From Nematostella vectensis (Eukaryota > Cnidaria > Anthozoa > Actiniaria > Edwardsiidae), in assembly GCF_932526225.1 (NCBI RefSeq), contig NC_064042.1, forward strand, positions 12,039,040-12,103,039: a stretch of DNA of 64,000 nucleotides, in the 5' to 3' direction. A program made the position numbers and the translations under genes. The notes under the pieces were generated by a model, which searched no databases, was not told the DNA's origin, and saw only the letters and a list, made by a program, of their open reading frames with translations. Shown here piece after piece: positions 51,896 to 63,845 of the stretch. The stretch's first letter is position 1, and each line of letters starts with the position of its first letter.

Positions 51896-53834
51896 ATGAC
51901 TCAAATGGCAACAGACGCATTGGGCTTCGTTCTTACCCTAGCATTGCTTTTAAACATAACCTTCTGCAATGCGGACGTGGAAAAAAGAAAGCGTGTTCCT
52001 TTAATTGTAGTTTCCATGGATGGAGTGGCCTGGCAGCAGTTGGACCCCGAGCTTACGGACACGCCAAACTTTGACTTTATCGCTCGCACAGGGGTAAAAG
52101 CCAGAAACATGATCGGAGTGAACCCTACCAGTACGTTTCCGACGCATATGACCTACCTAACAGGCCTTTACCCTGAAAGCCACGGCATTGTAGGCAACTC
52201 CTTCTACGATCCACTGTTTAACGAGTCTTTCTACCTAGAGACGGACTGTTCCAACTTTGATCCGAAATTCTACAACGAGTCCGAGCCTATTTGGCTAACG
52301 ATGGAAAAAAAGGGGGCGAAAATCTGCCACGTATTTTTGGCCATCGAGCACAAGTTATGAGCGAAGACCGAGTTTCTTTGCTGATCATGTTTGCTCGGTT
52401 AATTGCAGCGACTGGGAGGGAAGAATGTGGGAATTGCGTGAGAAGAAAGGGCTTAGTCACTGCAAGTTCGACTGGTTTAACGATCCATACTGGCACCGCA
52501 TTGAGACCGCCATAAAATGGCTCAAATCTGATGACCCCCCCAGAGGCTGTTTTCCTGTATTTTGAGCAGTCTGACTACGACGGGCACCGTTGGGGGCCGA
52601 ATCATCGCCTTTACTGGCAATCTCTTGAGACGACGGATAGGTACGCCGTGGGTAAACTCTTGCGGGAGCTAAAAAAGGCGGACATGTTAGAAAAGGTCGA
52701 TATTATCTTCGTATCTGACCACAGTATGATTGAGACGAGTAACAAAAAGCTGATTGATTTATATGATCATATTGACAAGTCAAGCTGCCACGGCCCTGGA
52801 CTATGGGTAAAGCCAGACCTTCTACAGGAATTGTATAACAACCTTAGTCAAGTGAACACGACACACATGAAGGTTAGTAGAAAGCGCGACATATCACATG
52901 CAGTGTGTTACACATAAAGGTTATTAGAGAGCGTGACATGTCACGGGCAGTGTGTTAGACATAAATTTTGAAGAACGCGTCGCATGTAAGGTCAGTGTGT
53001 TACATATGAAGGTTAATAGAGAGCGTGACATGTCACGGGCAATGTGTTACATATGAAGGTTAATATAGAGCGTGACATGTCACGGGCAGTGTGTTACATA
53101 TGAAGGTTTGTAGAAAATGTGACATGTCACGGGCAGTGTGTTGCAAATAAAAGATAATAGAGAGCGTGGCATGTCACGGGCAGTGTGTTGCACATGAAGG
53201 TCAATAGAGAGCGTGACATGTAAAGTAAAGTGTGACATACGAGCAGTGTGTTACACATGAAATTTTTAGCAAAAGTGTGACATGTCACGGACAGTGTGTA
53301 ACATGAAGTTTAACAGAAATGCATAAAATATTTTATATGGATAATTTCTCGTGATATATATACTCGTTATTTCCTCTTCCTCTCCCCTACTTCAAGGTTT
53401 ACCTCCGAGAGGATGTTCCGGAAGAATACCATTCCCGCCACAACAGACGATACCCTCCACTTTTTCTTGACGTGGAGATGGGGTGGAGCACGCGCGTTTC
53501 GCCATACGACAAGGATGAAGACTGGACTCGAGGAAGCCACGGATGGGCGCCAAATGATGCCCTCGGTGCAATATTCTACGCCCGGGGACCCTCATTCAAG
53601 AGGGGCTACAACATGACGACGTCCCTTCGCGCAGTTGACCTCTACCCTTTAATGTGCCACTTGCTGGATATGGAGCCTCTACCTAATAATGGTTCCCTTG
53701 ACAACATGATGGACTTGCTGAGAGAGTCCGCCTTAAACGTCATGCAACTCAGTCACGCTGAATGTGTGACAAAAAGTGTTACGCTTATGATCATTGTGTA
53801 TGTTGTATTGGCCGTTTTTGGCTTCACTTACTAG
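51896..53834 (+). CDS. ENPP ectophosphodiesterase with two frameshifts, possible pseudogene
   Basis: Two exons, 51896-52872 and 53397-53834, parallel to the intact paralogue at 56416-58386. Exon 1 needs removal of one A from the A7 run (52305-52311) and one C from the C7 run (52535-52541) to stay in frame; it would then give about 470 residues. Seen are a signal peptide, LIVVSMDG (metal Asp), PTSTFPTH (nucleophile Thr), DYDGH, SDHSM (metal Asp-His, the usual Gly changed to Ser), HGWAPN, and a C-terminal membrane helix. This is the layout of membrane ENPP4/5-like enzymes, which hydrolyse extracellular phosphodiesters. As written, translation stops at about residue 154. Both breaks are single-base additions in homopolymers, so sequencing error and genuine decay are both plausible. 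Confidence 0.8.
52305..52541 (+). other. Two homopolymer frameshifts in ENPP exon 1
   Basis: A7 at 52305-52311 corresponds to A6 in the paralogue (minus strand near 57990). C7 at 52535-52541 shifts the frame by one; the paralogue reads in frame through this position without an equivalent run. The segment between the two is open in the shifted frame and aligns with the paralogue. Confidence 0.85.
52873..53330. repeat. ~50-bp minisatellite starting at the ENPP splice donor
   Basis: Units of the form acacatgaaggttaatagag followed by agcgtgacatgtcacgggca gtgtgtt. The first unit begins with the last coding bases and the true donor (acacatgaag|gttagtag), so each further unit carries a donor-like ag|gtta.tag. 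About eight copies. A related array is in the intron of the minus-strand paralogue. Confidence 0.8.
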
Positions 53835-54879
53835 TTCATTTATAACTTATAGCTTTTGATGATGTTGGTGTCTTAGATTGTAAAAACGAGGTCAAGAACG
53901 AACGCTAGAAATGCAATATGCATGAAATGGGAGAGTGAGATCAAGTCAGAACAGCAATACTTGATGAAAATAAATAAATAAATTGATACCCTAACTAGCT
54001 GCAAAATAAAAACAACAAAAAGGATCTCATTTAAGCGCTTACATATAAGCATTTGTCTGTCTTAAAGGGTTTATGATGAGGCTCCCTCCTACCCTAGGGC
54101 GATAAAAATAGCGAAACAATGATCGACGGGTACTCCTAAATATTGTATGTAATGTCAAAATAAGGATCGACCGAGCGACCTAGAAAAGTGTTCAAAATAA
54201 CAAAGCTTACAGCTGTAATGCCACCGGCACCATCTTTCGCTATACCCCTTTTGTAAATATCTACGTAATATGTAACCATCTTAAAAGCGTTTAATGGGTG
54301 GTGGCGTCTTTTGATATATTCAGCTCATTGAGAGTAATGAATAGTAGTTTTAGAAATAGAAGTATCTTCAAAATGTGAAGTGCTCGGAGATTGGATTGTG
54401 AGATCACCTGCTCTAGGATAATTTAATTCCAAAGTAATGTGTAATGCCTTGTTAGTGTTTAATAAACTATGCATTTCTTTCCTCTACTGGTTGTGTTTGC
54501 CCTGTTGTGGCTTCTCCAGTGAGCTGTCCCTATGCGTTTTTACGACAAGTGAGTCGACCACCAGCGGTACGTTCTTTTCACATCCCCGATCCCCCATTAT
54601 TTTATTTATAGTCTATCGTTGAAAAGTGTAAAATAAATTCCTTGCTGCAACTATTGCAATCCATGCCTCCTCTTAAATTTGGAAATTCAGAGCATCTTGA
54701 ACATAACAATTAGTCAAACAAATACACGAGTCTGAGGTCACAGCAGCTTTCAAAGTTGTGATTTGACTGTTGTCAATAATTGGCAATCTGTAATGAGGCT
54801 CACTGGCCCTTTGTAACAAATTTCCACCCATCTTGGGCTCAATATTATATTCCCGCCATGTTAGGCATTGGGTCAGCTG

Positions 54880-54965
54880 ATTTTCAGATTTATATAGCAT
54901 TTGTATAACATTGAATGGCATTTGTATAGCATTGAATAGCATTTGTATAGCATTGTATAATTTTT
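54880..54965. repeat. ~22-bp tandem repeat
   Basis: Four units of tagcatttgtatagcattgaa with small changes, within an open minus-strand frame. Between 53835 and 54870 I see no gene; AATAAA at 53969-53974 may end the plus-strand ENPP transcript. Confidence 0.75.
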
Positions 54966-54997
54966 TGGCTGTTTCTTTACCCAAAGCCATACATCCA

Positions 54998-55381
54998 TCA
55001 GGCAACGGGGTTTGGACTGATCATTGAATCCCATACGCCACCAGTCCATAGGCATTGGGTATATTTTACTACCCGCCGTAATTGGCATTGGGTTGATTTG
55101 TATACCCGCCTTGATAGGCATTGTGGGTTAGTTTGACAAGCAAATAAACACTCCAGATCGGAGGAGACTTGACCACAGGCAGCCACAAATTTCTGGGAAT
55201 ATTTGGCAACGCCAAACGTCTCGTGTTCTTTGTTGACAGCATCGCCAGTCGCCATTGATGGATATCCATGCGAAATTCCCTCTATAACTCTAGAAAACTG
55301 CAGTGAAAATGATTTCACACCAGTGAAAAATACACTTTGAAAGCCTCGAGAACTCGTACGAAGGTAATTTAGATAATTCAT
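54998..55381 (-). CDS. Possible PAN/apple-domain fragment
   Basis: A 127-codon open frame with a cysteine pattern (AACGQVSSDLECLFACQTNP followed by QCLS) resembling a PAN/apple domain, common in cnidarian extracellular proteins. After it the frame runs into duplicated short phrases (three repeats around YKSTQC / VKYTQC / GGVW). No signal peptide and no clear splice sites; it may be an exon or a decayed gene fragment. Confidence 0.3.
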   Translation of the reverse strand: MNYLNYLRTSSRGFQSVFFTGVKSFSLQFSRVIEGISHGYPSMATGDAVNKEHETFGVAKYSQKFVAACGQVSSDLECLFACQTNPQCLSRRVYKSTQCQLRRVVKYTQCLWTGGVWDSMISPNPVA

Positions 55382-55384
55382 AGC

Positions 55385-55525
55385 TTGAATTTACCAAAAA
55401 ACCTCGATCTCGTACCAGAACAATGAATATAATACACCAAAAACTGGTCTGGCAGTCTGCCCTGAAGAAGTCTTATTAAAGACGAAAATTTGACAGAGTC
55501 GATTTCCAGTTTTTGGTGTATTACT
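55385..55525. mobile_element. Hairpin element copy 2 with hammerhead-like core
   Basis: Shares ctcgtaccagaacaatgaat and the arms aatacaccaaaaactgg / ccagtttttggtgtatt with copy 1. The loop differs: CTGAAGA at 55462-55468, a stem GTCTT (55470-55474) and AAGAC (55479-55483) closed by ATTA, then GAAA at 55484-55487. That order is the hammerhead ribozyme core, apart from one extra A before the stem. Confidence 0.6.
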
Positions 55526-55794
55526 TTCTAAGATAAGTTACATATAGGTTAAAGAATGTCTATAAGTCACTACTTTGTTATTGTTTACAATTAGTAACTA
55601 ATGTAACACAGGGACCCCACACAGGGAATCGACTACAAAATTAGGCTTGCTTTCCGCTCGCTGCGCTGCGCTCCGAGCAATAAGTTTAGATCATAGACGT
55701 CTCACACAGTATATTTACTTTCTAAGAAAAGTTACATATAGGTTAAAGAATGTCTATAAGTCACTACTTTGTTATTGTTTACAATTAGTAATAC
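55521..55794. repeat. Pair of ~80-bp direct repeats
   Basis: ttactttctaagataagtta and onward to caattagtaa at 55521-55600 recurs almost exactly at 55715-55794. The 114 bases between include a GC-rich ctcgctgcgctgcgctcc stretch. The left copy abuts the hairpin element. Confidence 0.75.
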
Positions 55795-55955
55795 GGAGTT
55801 ATTTGCAAAAAAAACTTTAAAATATTAATCCACGAATGTAGTCTGATATATTGATAACGATATCTAATTGAAAATATCACGGTACTCACTTAGCTCGATT
55901 AGCCGATGCAAATAAATACTTTTGCTGTGTGATGCTCATAAAGCAGCACCTTATG

Positions 55956-56413
55956 GCCTAATCACACTAGGAGGACAAAGTTTGTCTGGCCGGGACAAAC
56001 AGCAAACCAAATTTTGTCCTGGCCGATCGATTGGCTTGTAAATCGCATTCGCACTAGAGGTCAGACAAAAAGCCGAACGCGACCCAAACGTCATTCAAAA
56101 TTAGACTCGGATTTCTCACGCGAAAAAGCTGATTTGCAGGGTTTGTTTACGTTTGATCACAATGCTTTCTCGGAATATTTTTGCGCAACTCATCGCCTTG
56201 GTAGTAAATCATTCTATAAATATCAAGAACAACAACTTCTGCTCAAGTCAAGCTTGGTGTTGATTGAAAAAACCTGTCAGATTTGACGTTTGGCCTATTT
56301 CTGGCGTGCTCAAGAGCAGGCCAGCTGCACCTTTGAAATTGCTCGGCTGCGACAAAAATTGTCCTGGCCATTTTTTAACAAAACAAACAAAATTTTGCCT
56401 AGTGCAAATAGGC
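55956..56413. mobile_element. MITE abutting the ENPP stop codon
   Basis: GGCCTAATCACACTAGG at the left, CCTAGTGCAAATAGGCC at the right, with inner inverted pieces (ttttgtcctggcc / ggccaggacaat). It ends two bases before the TAA (56416-56418) of the minus-strand ENPP, so it would form the start of that gene's 3' UTR. Confidence 0.75.
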
Positions 56414-56415
56414 CC

Positions 56416-58386
56416 TTACAAGCTGTTTACAGTTGCTAATAATACAACAATAAGAGTCACGCTAGCTGTCACAATGGTCACACCAGCACAGTGTGCTGGG
56501 CATGCAATACGTGCAGTAACATTAGAAACCGTGACATTAACAAATTGCGTGACATTCAGTCTCTCAGTTGGCTGCTCCGTGACTGTTTCGGGCTCAGGCT
56601 CTCTCAGCAAATCCATCATGTTGTCAAGAGAACCATTATTCGGAAGAGGCTCCATATCAAGTAGGTGGCACATTAAAGGGTAGAGGTCAACTGCGCGAAG
56701 GGACCTATTTGCGTAGTAGCCCTCCTTGAATGATGGCCCTCTGGCGTAGAATAGTGCTGCGAGCTCTTCGTTAGGCGCCCATCCGTGGTTCCCCCGTGTC
56801 CATGTCCCTTCGTGGTACTTGCTGTACCATTCGTAGCGCTCTGACCATCCCATCTCCACGTCCAGAAAGAGCGGGGGGTATCGTCTGTTGTTGCGGGAAT
56901 GGTACTCTTCTGGGACATCCTTACGAAGGTACACCTGTAGGAAAGCGGGGAAGAGATTTGATATATAGATTTTCATCACAGAAAAATTAACATGATCAGC
57001 AATTATTAAATTCAATGTTTGCGAATGAACATAATCGACTTGATTAATTCAATCTCATCACACCTAAAAATGTAACACACTACACGCCTTCTGATAACCT
57101 TCGTAACACATTGCACTGTGAAATGTCACACTTTCGTCTAACCTTAATAACGCACTGTGCCGTGACATGTCACATTTTCGTTACATTTCGCGCTTTATAT
57201 TAGCGTCCATGTGTGACATAATGCTCCGTGACATGCCACACTTTCGTCAAACTTTCATGTGCAAAACACCGCGCTGTGACATGACATGCTTTCGTCGAAC
57301 CTTCATAACACAATGAGCGGTGGGATGTCACACTTTCTACTAACATCCATGTGTTACATAATGCGCCGTGACGCCGTCACGCTTTCTATTATCTTAATTT
57401 GTATAAAACTGCACCGTTACTCTACTAACCTTCGCGTGCGGTATGCCCTGTAGCTCTTTGTAAACGCTTCCCACCAGCTCCGGTTTTACCCACATTCCCG
57501 GCTCGTGGTACAGATGGCTGCTGACGTATCTAAACACGTCAATCTGTCTCTCGCTGCTCGTCTCCACCATGCCGTGATCTGACAAGACCATCAGATTCAC
57601 TTTCTCTAATAACCCGTTCATCCTGAGCTGTGTGATGAGGTAGCCTACCGCGTGTCTGTCCGTGGTCTCCACCGATCGCAGATATTCTTTGCTATTGGGC
57701 CCATACTTGTGGCCATCGTAGTCTGTTTGCTCAAAGTAGAGTAGCAACAGCTCTGGAGGCTGTTCTGATTTGAGCCATTTGATCGCAGTCTCTATTCTGT
57801 TCCAGTAAGGGTCATTAAACCAATCAAACTTGCAGTGATAACCGTTATAAATTTTTCTTAACTGTTTTAAATCCTCTCCCTTGTACTTGGAACAATTAAC
57901 CGAGCAAACATGGTCAGCAAAGAAACTCGGTCTTCGCTCATAACTTGTGCTCGACGGCCAGAAATACGTGGCTGATTTTCGCCCCCTTTTTTCCATAGTT
58001 AGCCAAATAGGCTCGGACTCGTTGTAGAATTTCGGATCAAAGTTAGTGCAATCAGTCTCGATATGAAACGTCTCATCGTACAGTGGGTCGTAGAAATCGT
58101 TAGCGACGATGCCATGGCTTTCGGGCCAAAGTCCGGTCACGAATGTGGTATGAGTCGGGAACGTTGTAGTTGGGTTCACCGTTAGCATGTTCTTGGCCCA
58201 GACGCCTGTCTCAGCCAGGTAGTCAAAGTTAGGTGTGTCGGTCAAATTTCCGGACACAAACTGCCATCCTAAACCATCAGAAGACACAACTATCAAGGGA
58301 TACCTCTTGCTCGTTTGATCACGGACCCCTGAAGTTGAAAGAACTAAAAGAAGAACCCCAAAGATACAATGCGGAATGACATACAT
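56416..58386 (-). CDS. ENPP-family ectonucleotide pyrophosphatase/phosphodiesterase
   Basis: Two exons (minus): 57430-58386 and 56416-56934, phase 0, 491 residues. A signal peptide (about 1-20) precedes the alkaline-phosphatase-like fold: LIVVSSDG (metal Asp), PTTTFPTH with the nucleophile Thr, GIVANDFYDP, DYDGHKYGPN, SDHGMVE and GNHGWAPN supply the two-zinc site. In many ENPPs the phrase after the nucleophile is FPNH; here it is FPTH. The end has Asn-Val-Thr repeats (glycosylation sites) and one membrane helix (VTIVTASVTLIVVLLATV), so a type I surface enzyme like ENPP4/5. Substrate cannot be told. TATAAA at 58435-58440 lies 49 bases upstream of the ATG. The tail-to-tail paralogue at 51896-53834 has the same intron. 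Confidence 0.9.
57080..57429. repeat. ~55-bp degenerate repeat in the ENPP intron
   Basis: On the minus strand, units of the form gaaagtgtgacatgtcacgg plus cagtgtgttac.aaggtta recur about six times, beginning at the donor of exon 1. It is clearly related to the array in the paralogue's intron but more diverged. Confidence 0.7.
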
Positions 58387-58434
58387 ATTGTCGTCGTCTA
58401 ACGATTGACGAAAGCGTAAAAGAAGTCCAGAGTT

Positions 58435-58440
58435 TATACC
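58435..58440 (-). promoter_or_regulatory. TATA box of the minus-strand ENPP
   Basis: TATAAA (plus-strand TTTATA) in ggTATAAActctgg, 49 bases before the ATG. A start site about 30 bases downstream would leave a 5' UTR of about 20 bases. Confidence 0.5.
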
Positions 58441-59354
58441 GTCTGATTTGAGAGAAGGATGGCTATGTCGAAATCTACACCGCTAAGTATCTTTAACTGC
58501 AATAATTAATTGATTGCGGGATGTGGTTATCATTCATTCTGCCTATATGCTTCGATGGCTCGCTTTCTCTTTTTCTCAGCAAGAGCAGTTTGCTGCAGGA
58601 GGCTACATGTTTTCATAATATTTTATTATCATGTTATCATAACATACTTTCGATACAAGCTTGACACGCGAAAAGAACGCCCTTAAGTTTATGGGGAAAC
58701 GAGTTAATTCATCATTGCGTCTAGGCTCTTTGTTTTCAGAAATAATGTAAGGGCTGTCTTGTAAAGATAATAACTGATAATTCAAACGTATTTTAACCAA
58801 AATAGCCCGCAATAATCCCGCAAAATCTAGATACTGATTGCATTTGATTGACGCAAACAGATTGAGTCGTATGGTAGGTTGTAAATAATGCAACACACTA
58901 GAGTCTACAAAGAAAATCACACCTCAGGGGCATAACAACATGACCGCAAAGTTCAGACACTCAAATTACCTTTAAGGGTCTCTGCCATAGCCGCCGTTTT
59001 GTCATCCTAGCAAAATAACCAGTGTGAGAAAACATTTTCATCGGCTGGTCATTTACCTTTCTATAATCAATTAAAAATGAAAACAAAGGTGTAGTTGGCT
59101 GGGTGAGGCCGCAAAAAGTATTGCTGGTCTCATCCCTTATCCATGATTATTTTCCATCAATGTTTTACTACTAATAAAATAGTGTTGTAATGTATGTGAA
59201 GTTCTTCTCAAGCATGAAAACATCTTTAAGAAACGTGCCATAAATCAGAGTTTCCAGGGGAAGATCCAGATTAGAGGAGGAGGCCTGAGATAACGGACGA
59301 GAACTTTAACGCGGATCCTGCAAAAGTTCTGTCCTGTTTACTAAGAAAAGCAGC

Positions 59355-59510
59355 GCCGCTAACCAGAATGAAGCTGCAATCTCCGATAATTTGTAACGGA
59401 AAAACGCGAAACGTTTTTCAAAATTGTAAAAGCAGTGTGTCTATTGGAAGTTTCCTAGATTCTTTTGTCTCTTGTCGGTTAAGATTTTCGTCGACTGCTT
59501 TAACATACTA
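59355..59510. mobile_element. MITE family B, copy 4 (fragment)
   Basis: Interior blocks gcagtgtgtctattggaagt and attcttttgtctcttgtcgg match copy 3. Both terminal repeats and part of the middle are lost. The stretches 58441-59354 and 59511-59925 show no gene. Confidence 0.65.
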
Positions 59511-59929
59511 ACTAAACATTTTGACCTCTTTACGTTAACAGCTACAAAAAGGTATAGATCCGCGCTTGGGATTTGTTGCAAGACTAAGCGGTTTTACACA
59601 CAAACTCGCCCTACCCTCCTTAAAAAAGATTTTTTTATAATGCTATAACCCTACAAGGGCCCGAATCGTTACCCAAATATCAGAACTGCTCGCAGTAATA
59701 GGTAATCGCATGCTTGCGGTGCATATTTTGGTGTGCTTGAATGCTCGCCATCATGGAAAACGGGAAACGATTAGTCGGACTTTAGAACATCCTCGAAAAC
59801 CCAGGGGTATTTTCTTCTAACGTTTCACTCGCGAGTGATAAAATTAGAACGGGAAACATGGGAAAACGAACGCTTCATAATATCGGAGCTCCCACGCGGC
59901 GCGAAGCGCTGAGTGAGCCCCATACCTAA

Positions 59930-60880
59930 GAAAATATGGTAACAAATATTGGTAACCCATCGACTCGAGTTTTGGTGACGCATGTCCGTCCGTCCGTCCG
60001 TCCCCCCCTAAAAGCATCGTATGACAACCAAACTTGGCAGGTGTCATGTATGTGTCAAGAGAGGTGTAAAACTGTGGTCAGGTGGTTTGTGACATCATCG
60101 ATGACGTCACTTTAAGCAAAACTATCCCGATGCATATCTATATTCATATCTCCTAAACGAAACATCATATGACAACTAAACTTGGTATGTCATGTGTGTG
60201 TCAAGGGGTGCACCAATACAGTCACGTGATTGTGACGTCATCGATGACGTCAATAGAAGTAAAAATATGCTGACGTCATCAAAATAAAATAAAAAATCAT
60301 ATTTCACAACACCGTATGGCAACCCATCTCGGTAGGTGCCATGTAGGTGTCAAAGGGGGTGCAACAATATGGTCACGTGTTGAATGACGTCACTAAAAGC
60401 AAAAAACGTGATGAAAAGCAAAAACATTAAAATCTCTTGAATGAAACATTGTTTCACAACCAAACTTGGCAGGTGACATGTTGGTGTCAAGGGGGGTGCA
60501 CAGATATGGTCACGTGATTTGTGACGTCATCAATGACGTCACTAGAAGCACAAATATGCTGACGTCATCAAAATAAAAAAATATATATTTCATTAAAAAA
60601 ACATTGTATGACAACCAAACTCGGTAGGTGTCATGTTGGTGTCAAGGGGAGGGGTGATCCAATATGGTCACGTGATTGTGACGTCATCAATGTAGAAAAC
60701 ATTCATATCTCGTGAAAGAAACATTGTATAACAACCACACTTGGAAGCTGTCATGTATGTGTCAAGGGCGGTGCCAAGATATGGTCACGTGATACGTGAC
60801 ATCATCGATGACGTCACTAAAAGTAAAAACTACCCTGACGCCGAAACATCGTATGACAGCTAAACTTGTTATGTGTGTTT
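59930..60880. repeat. ~120-155-bp tandem repeat with CRE-like palindromes
   Basis: Seven copies of a unit with atcgtatgacaaccaaactt, ggcaggtgtcatgt.tgtgtcaagggg, ggtcacgtgat and gtgacgtcatcgatgacgtca. Markers (caaacttgg) fall near 60027, 60174, 60320, 60459, 60613, 60733 and 60858. 60881-61427 shows no gene other than the possible 5' UTR of the Ig gene. Confidence 0.85.
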
Positions 60881-61427
60881 TATGTGGGGGGAAGGGGGTT
60901 TAACAAATTGGGTGGGAGATTTGTGAAATCGTTGAAATCGTCAAAAACAAAAATATAATAATAATATTCAAAATTTCTAGACTGTTAAGCGAAAGTGAAG
61001 CAAAGATTTTGTCGTTTGGTCACAACACACAAAGAAATCATTGCAGCAATCAGTTGGTTTCTATTTGTTAGTTTTAAATGCTAAAATTGTAACTCTAATA
61101 TTTTGGCCTTTTGCGGCTCGGTGAAAAATCGGTTTTACGTTTTTTGTCTCCCCCCTCCCCTATAATAGACTTTATTGTTCGAGCCGTTTCAGGAGCCTGG
61201 CTCTAGCTTGTCATGACACGAATAGCGGAGTTCAGAAGTCAATGAATGGAAAACTGCTTCTACTGGTTGCGACGACAGTGCGCTATTAGACTTATCCGGC
61301 TCTTAAGAGTCGCAGCAAGCCGATGTTTACCACCAGGAAGGTCGAATGTAAAGCCTAAAATGCAAGAATTATCAAGAGCTCAACACGCGTTGAGTTGCGA
61401 TGGAATATTCGACAAAATCTGAGTAGG

Positions 61428-63073
<1,646 letters not shown>

Positions 63074-63189
63074 GTGTGTATTAGTAAGCGTTACTATAGA
63101 TCAGGTACCTCTCTCCAAAAGGCTAGGCACTACATGGAATTTAGGACAAGTATCCCCCTTATTCCTCAAAAGGTGACGGAAAGAAAAGG

Positions 63190-63320
63190 CTTCAGGCGCG
63201 TACCAAGATTGGCTCAGAGGGGATGCGCAGTCATAGGTATCATATGAAAAAGCATAGTATTTGAAGATCCCTTAATAAGAAATGACCCACTTTTTGGCCG
63301 CGCGCGCCTGGGCTATATGC
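63190..63320 (+). repeat. Dispersed repeat D, copy 3
   Basis: Blocks caggcgcgtaccaagattgg, gatgcgcagtcataggtatc and ttaataagaaatgacccact, then gccgcgcgcgcc, matching 38465-38610 closely. Confidence 0.8.
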
Positions 63321-63469
63321 TCGTCATCCCCCAGGGCGAAAGGAAAACACATGCTTATATCCCTTCCTTCCCCGAGGGCAATAACAGTTCATCACACAAG
63401 ACCGTGATAAAAACAATAAAGAGCCATGCCCCCTTTTGTCAAGCCTACGGGTCTGAACAACGATAACCC

Positions 63470-63845
63470 CATGAGCTAGACATGAGCAAAAAATGGCAAA
63501 ATTAAAATTGTAAGGTTGTGTTAGGTTACATTTTGCTTATATTTTGCCTAGAGGTTCCTTGCATAATATATAACAAAATAAGCTTTAGTATTTTTGGTAG
63601 ATGATCCGTTCTTGAGATATGATTGAGCAAAGTTGCCATAAATCATGAAAAAAGTAGCAATTTCGCCCAAATTGGGCAATTTCAGACAAATCAAGAGTCT
63701 CAAGAACGGATTATCTACCAAAAAATACTAAAGCTTATTTTGTTTTATATTACACAAGGAACATCTATGCAAATAATCAAGCGAATGTAAGCTAACACGA
63801 CCTTACAATTTGAAGTTTGCCATTTTTTGCTCCTGTCCATAAGCT
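63470..63845. repeat. Long inverted repeat (~150-bp arms)
   Basis: Left arm from gagcaaaaaatggcaaa at 63484, right arm ending tttgccattttttgctc at 63832. Shared blocks in mirror order are attgtaaggt.gtgttag, gttccttg and aataagctttagtattttt.ggtaga. The centre is a smaller palindrome (ttgcccaatttgggc type). The transcript would fold into a very long hairpin. 63846-64000 shows nothing further. Confidence 0.88.
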
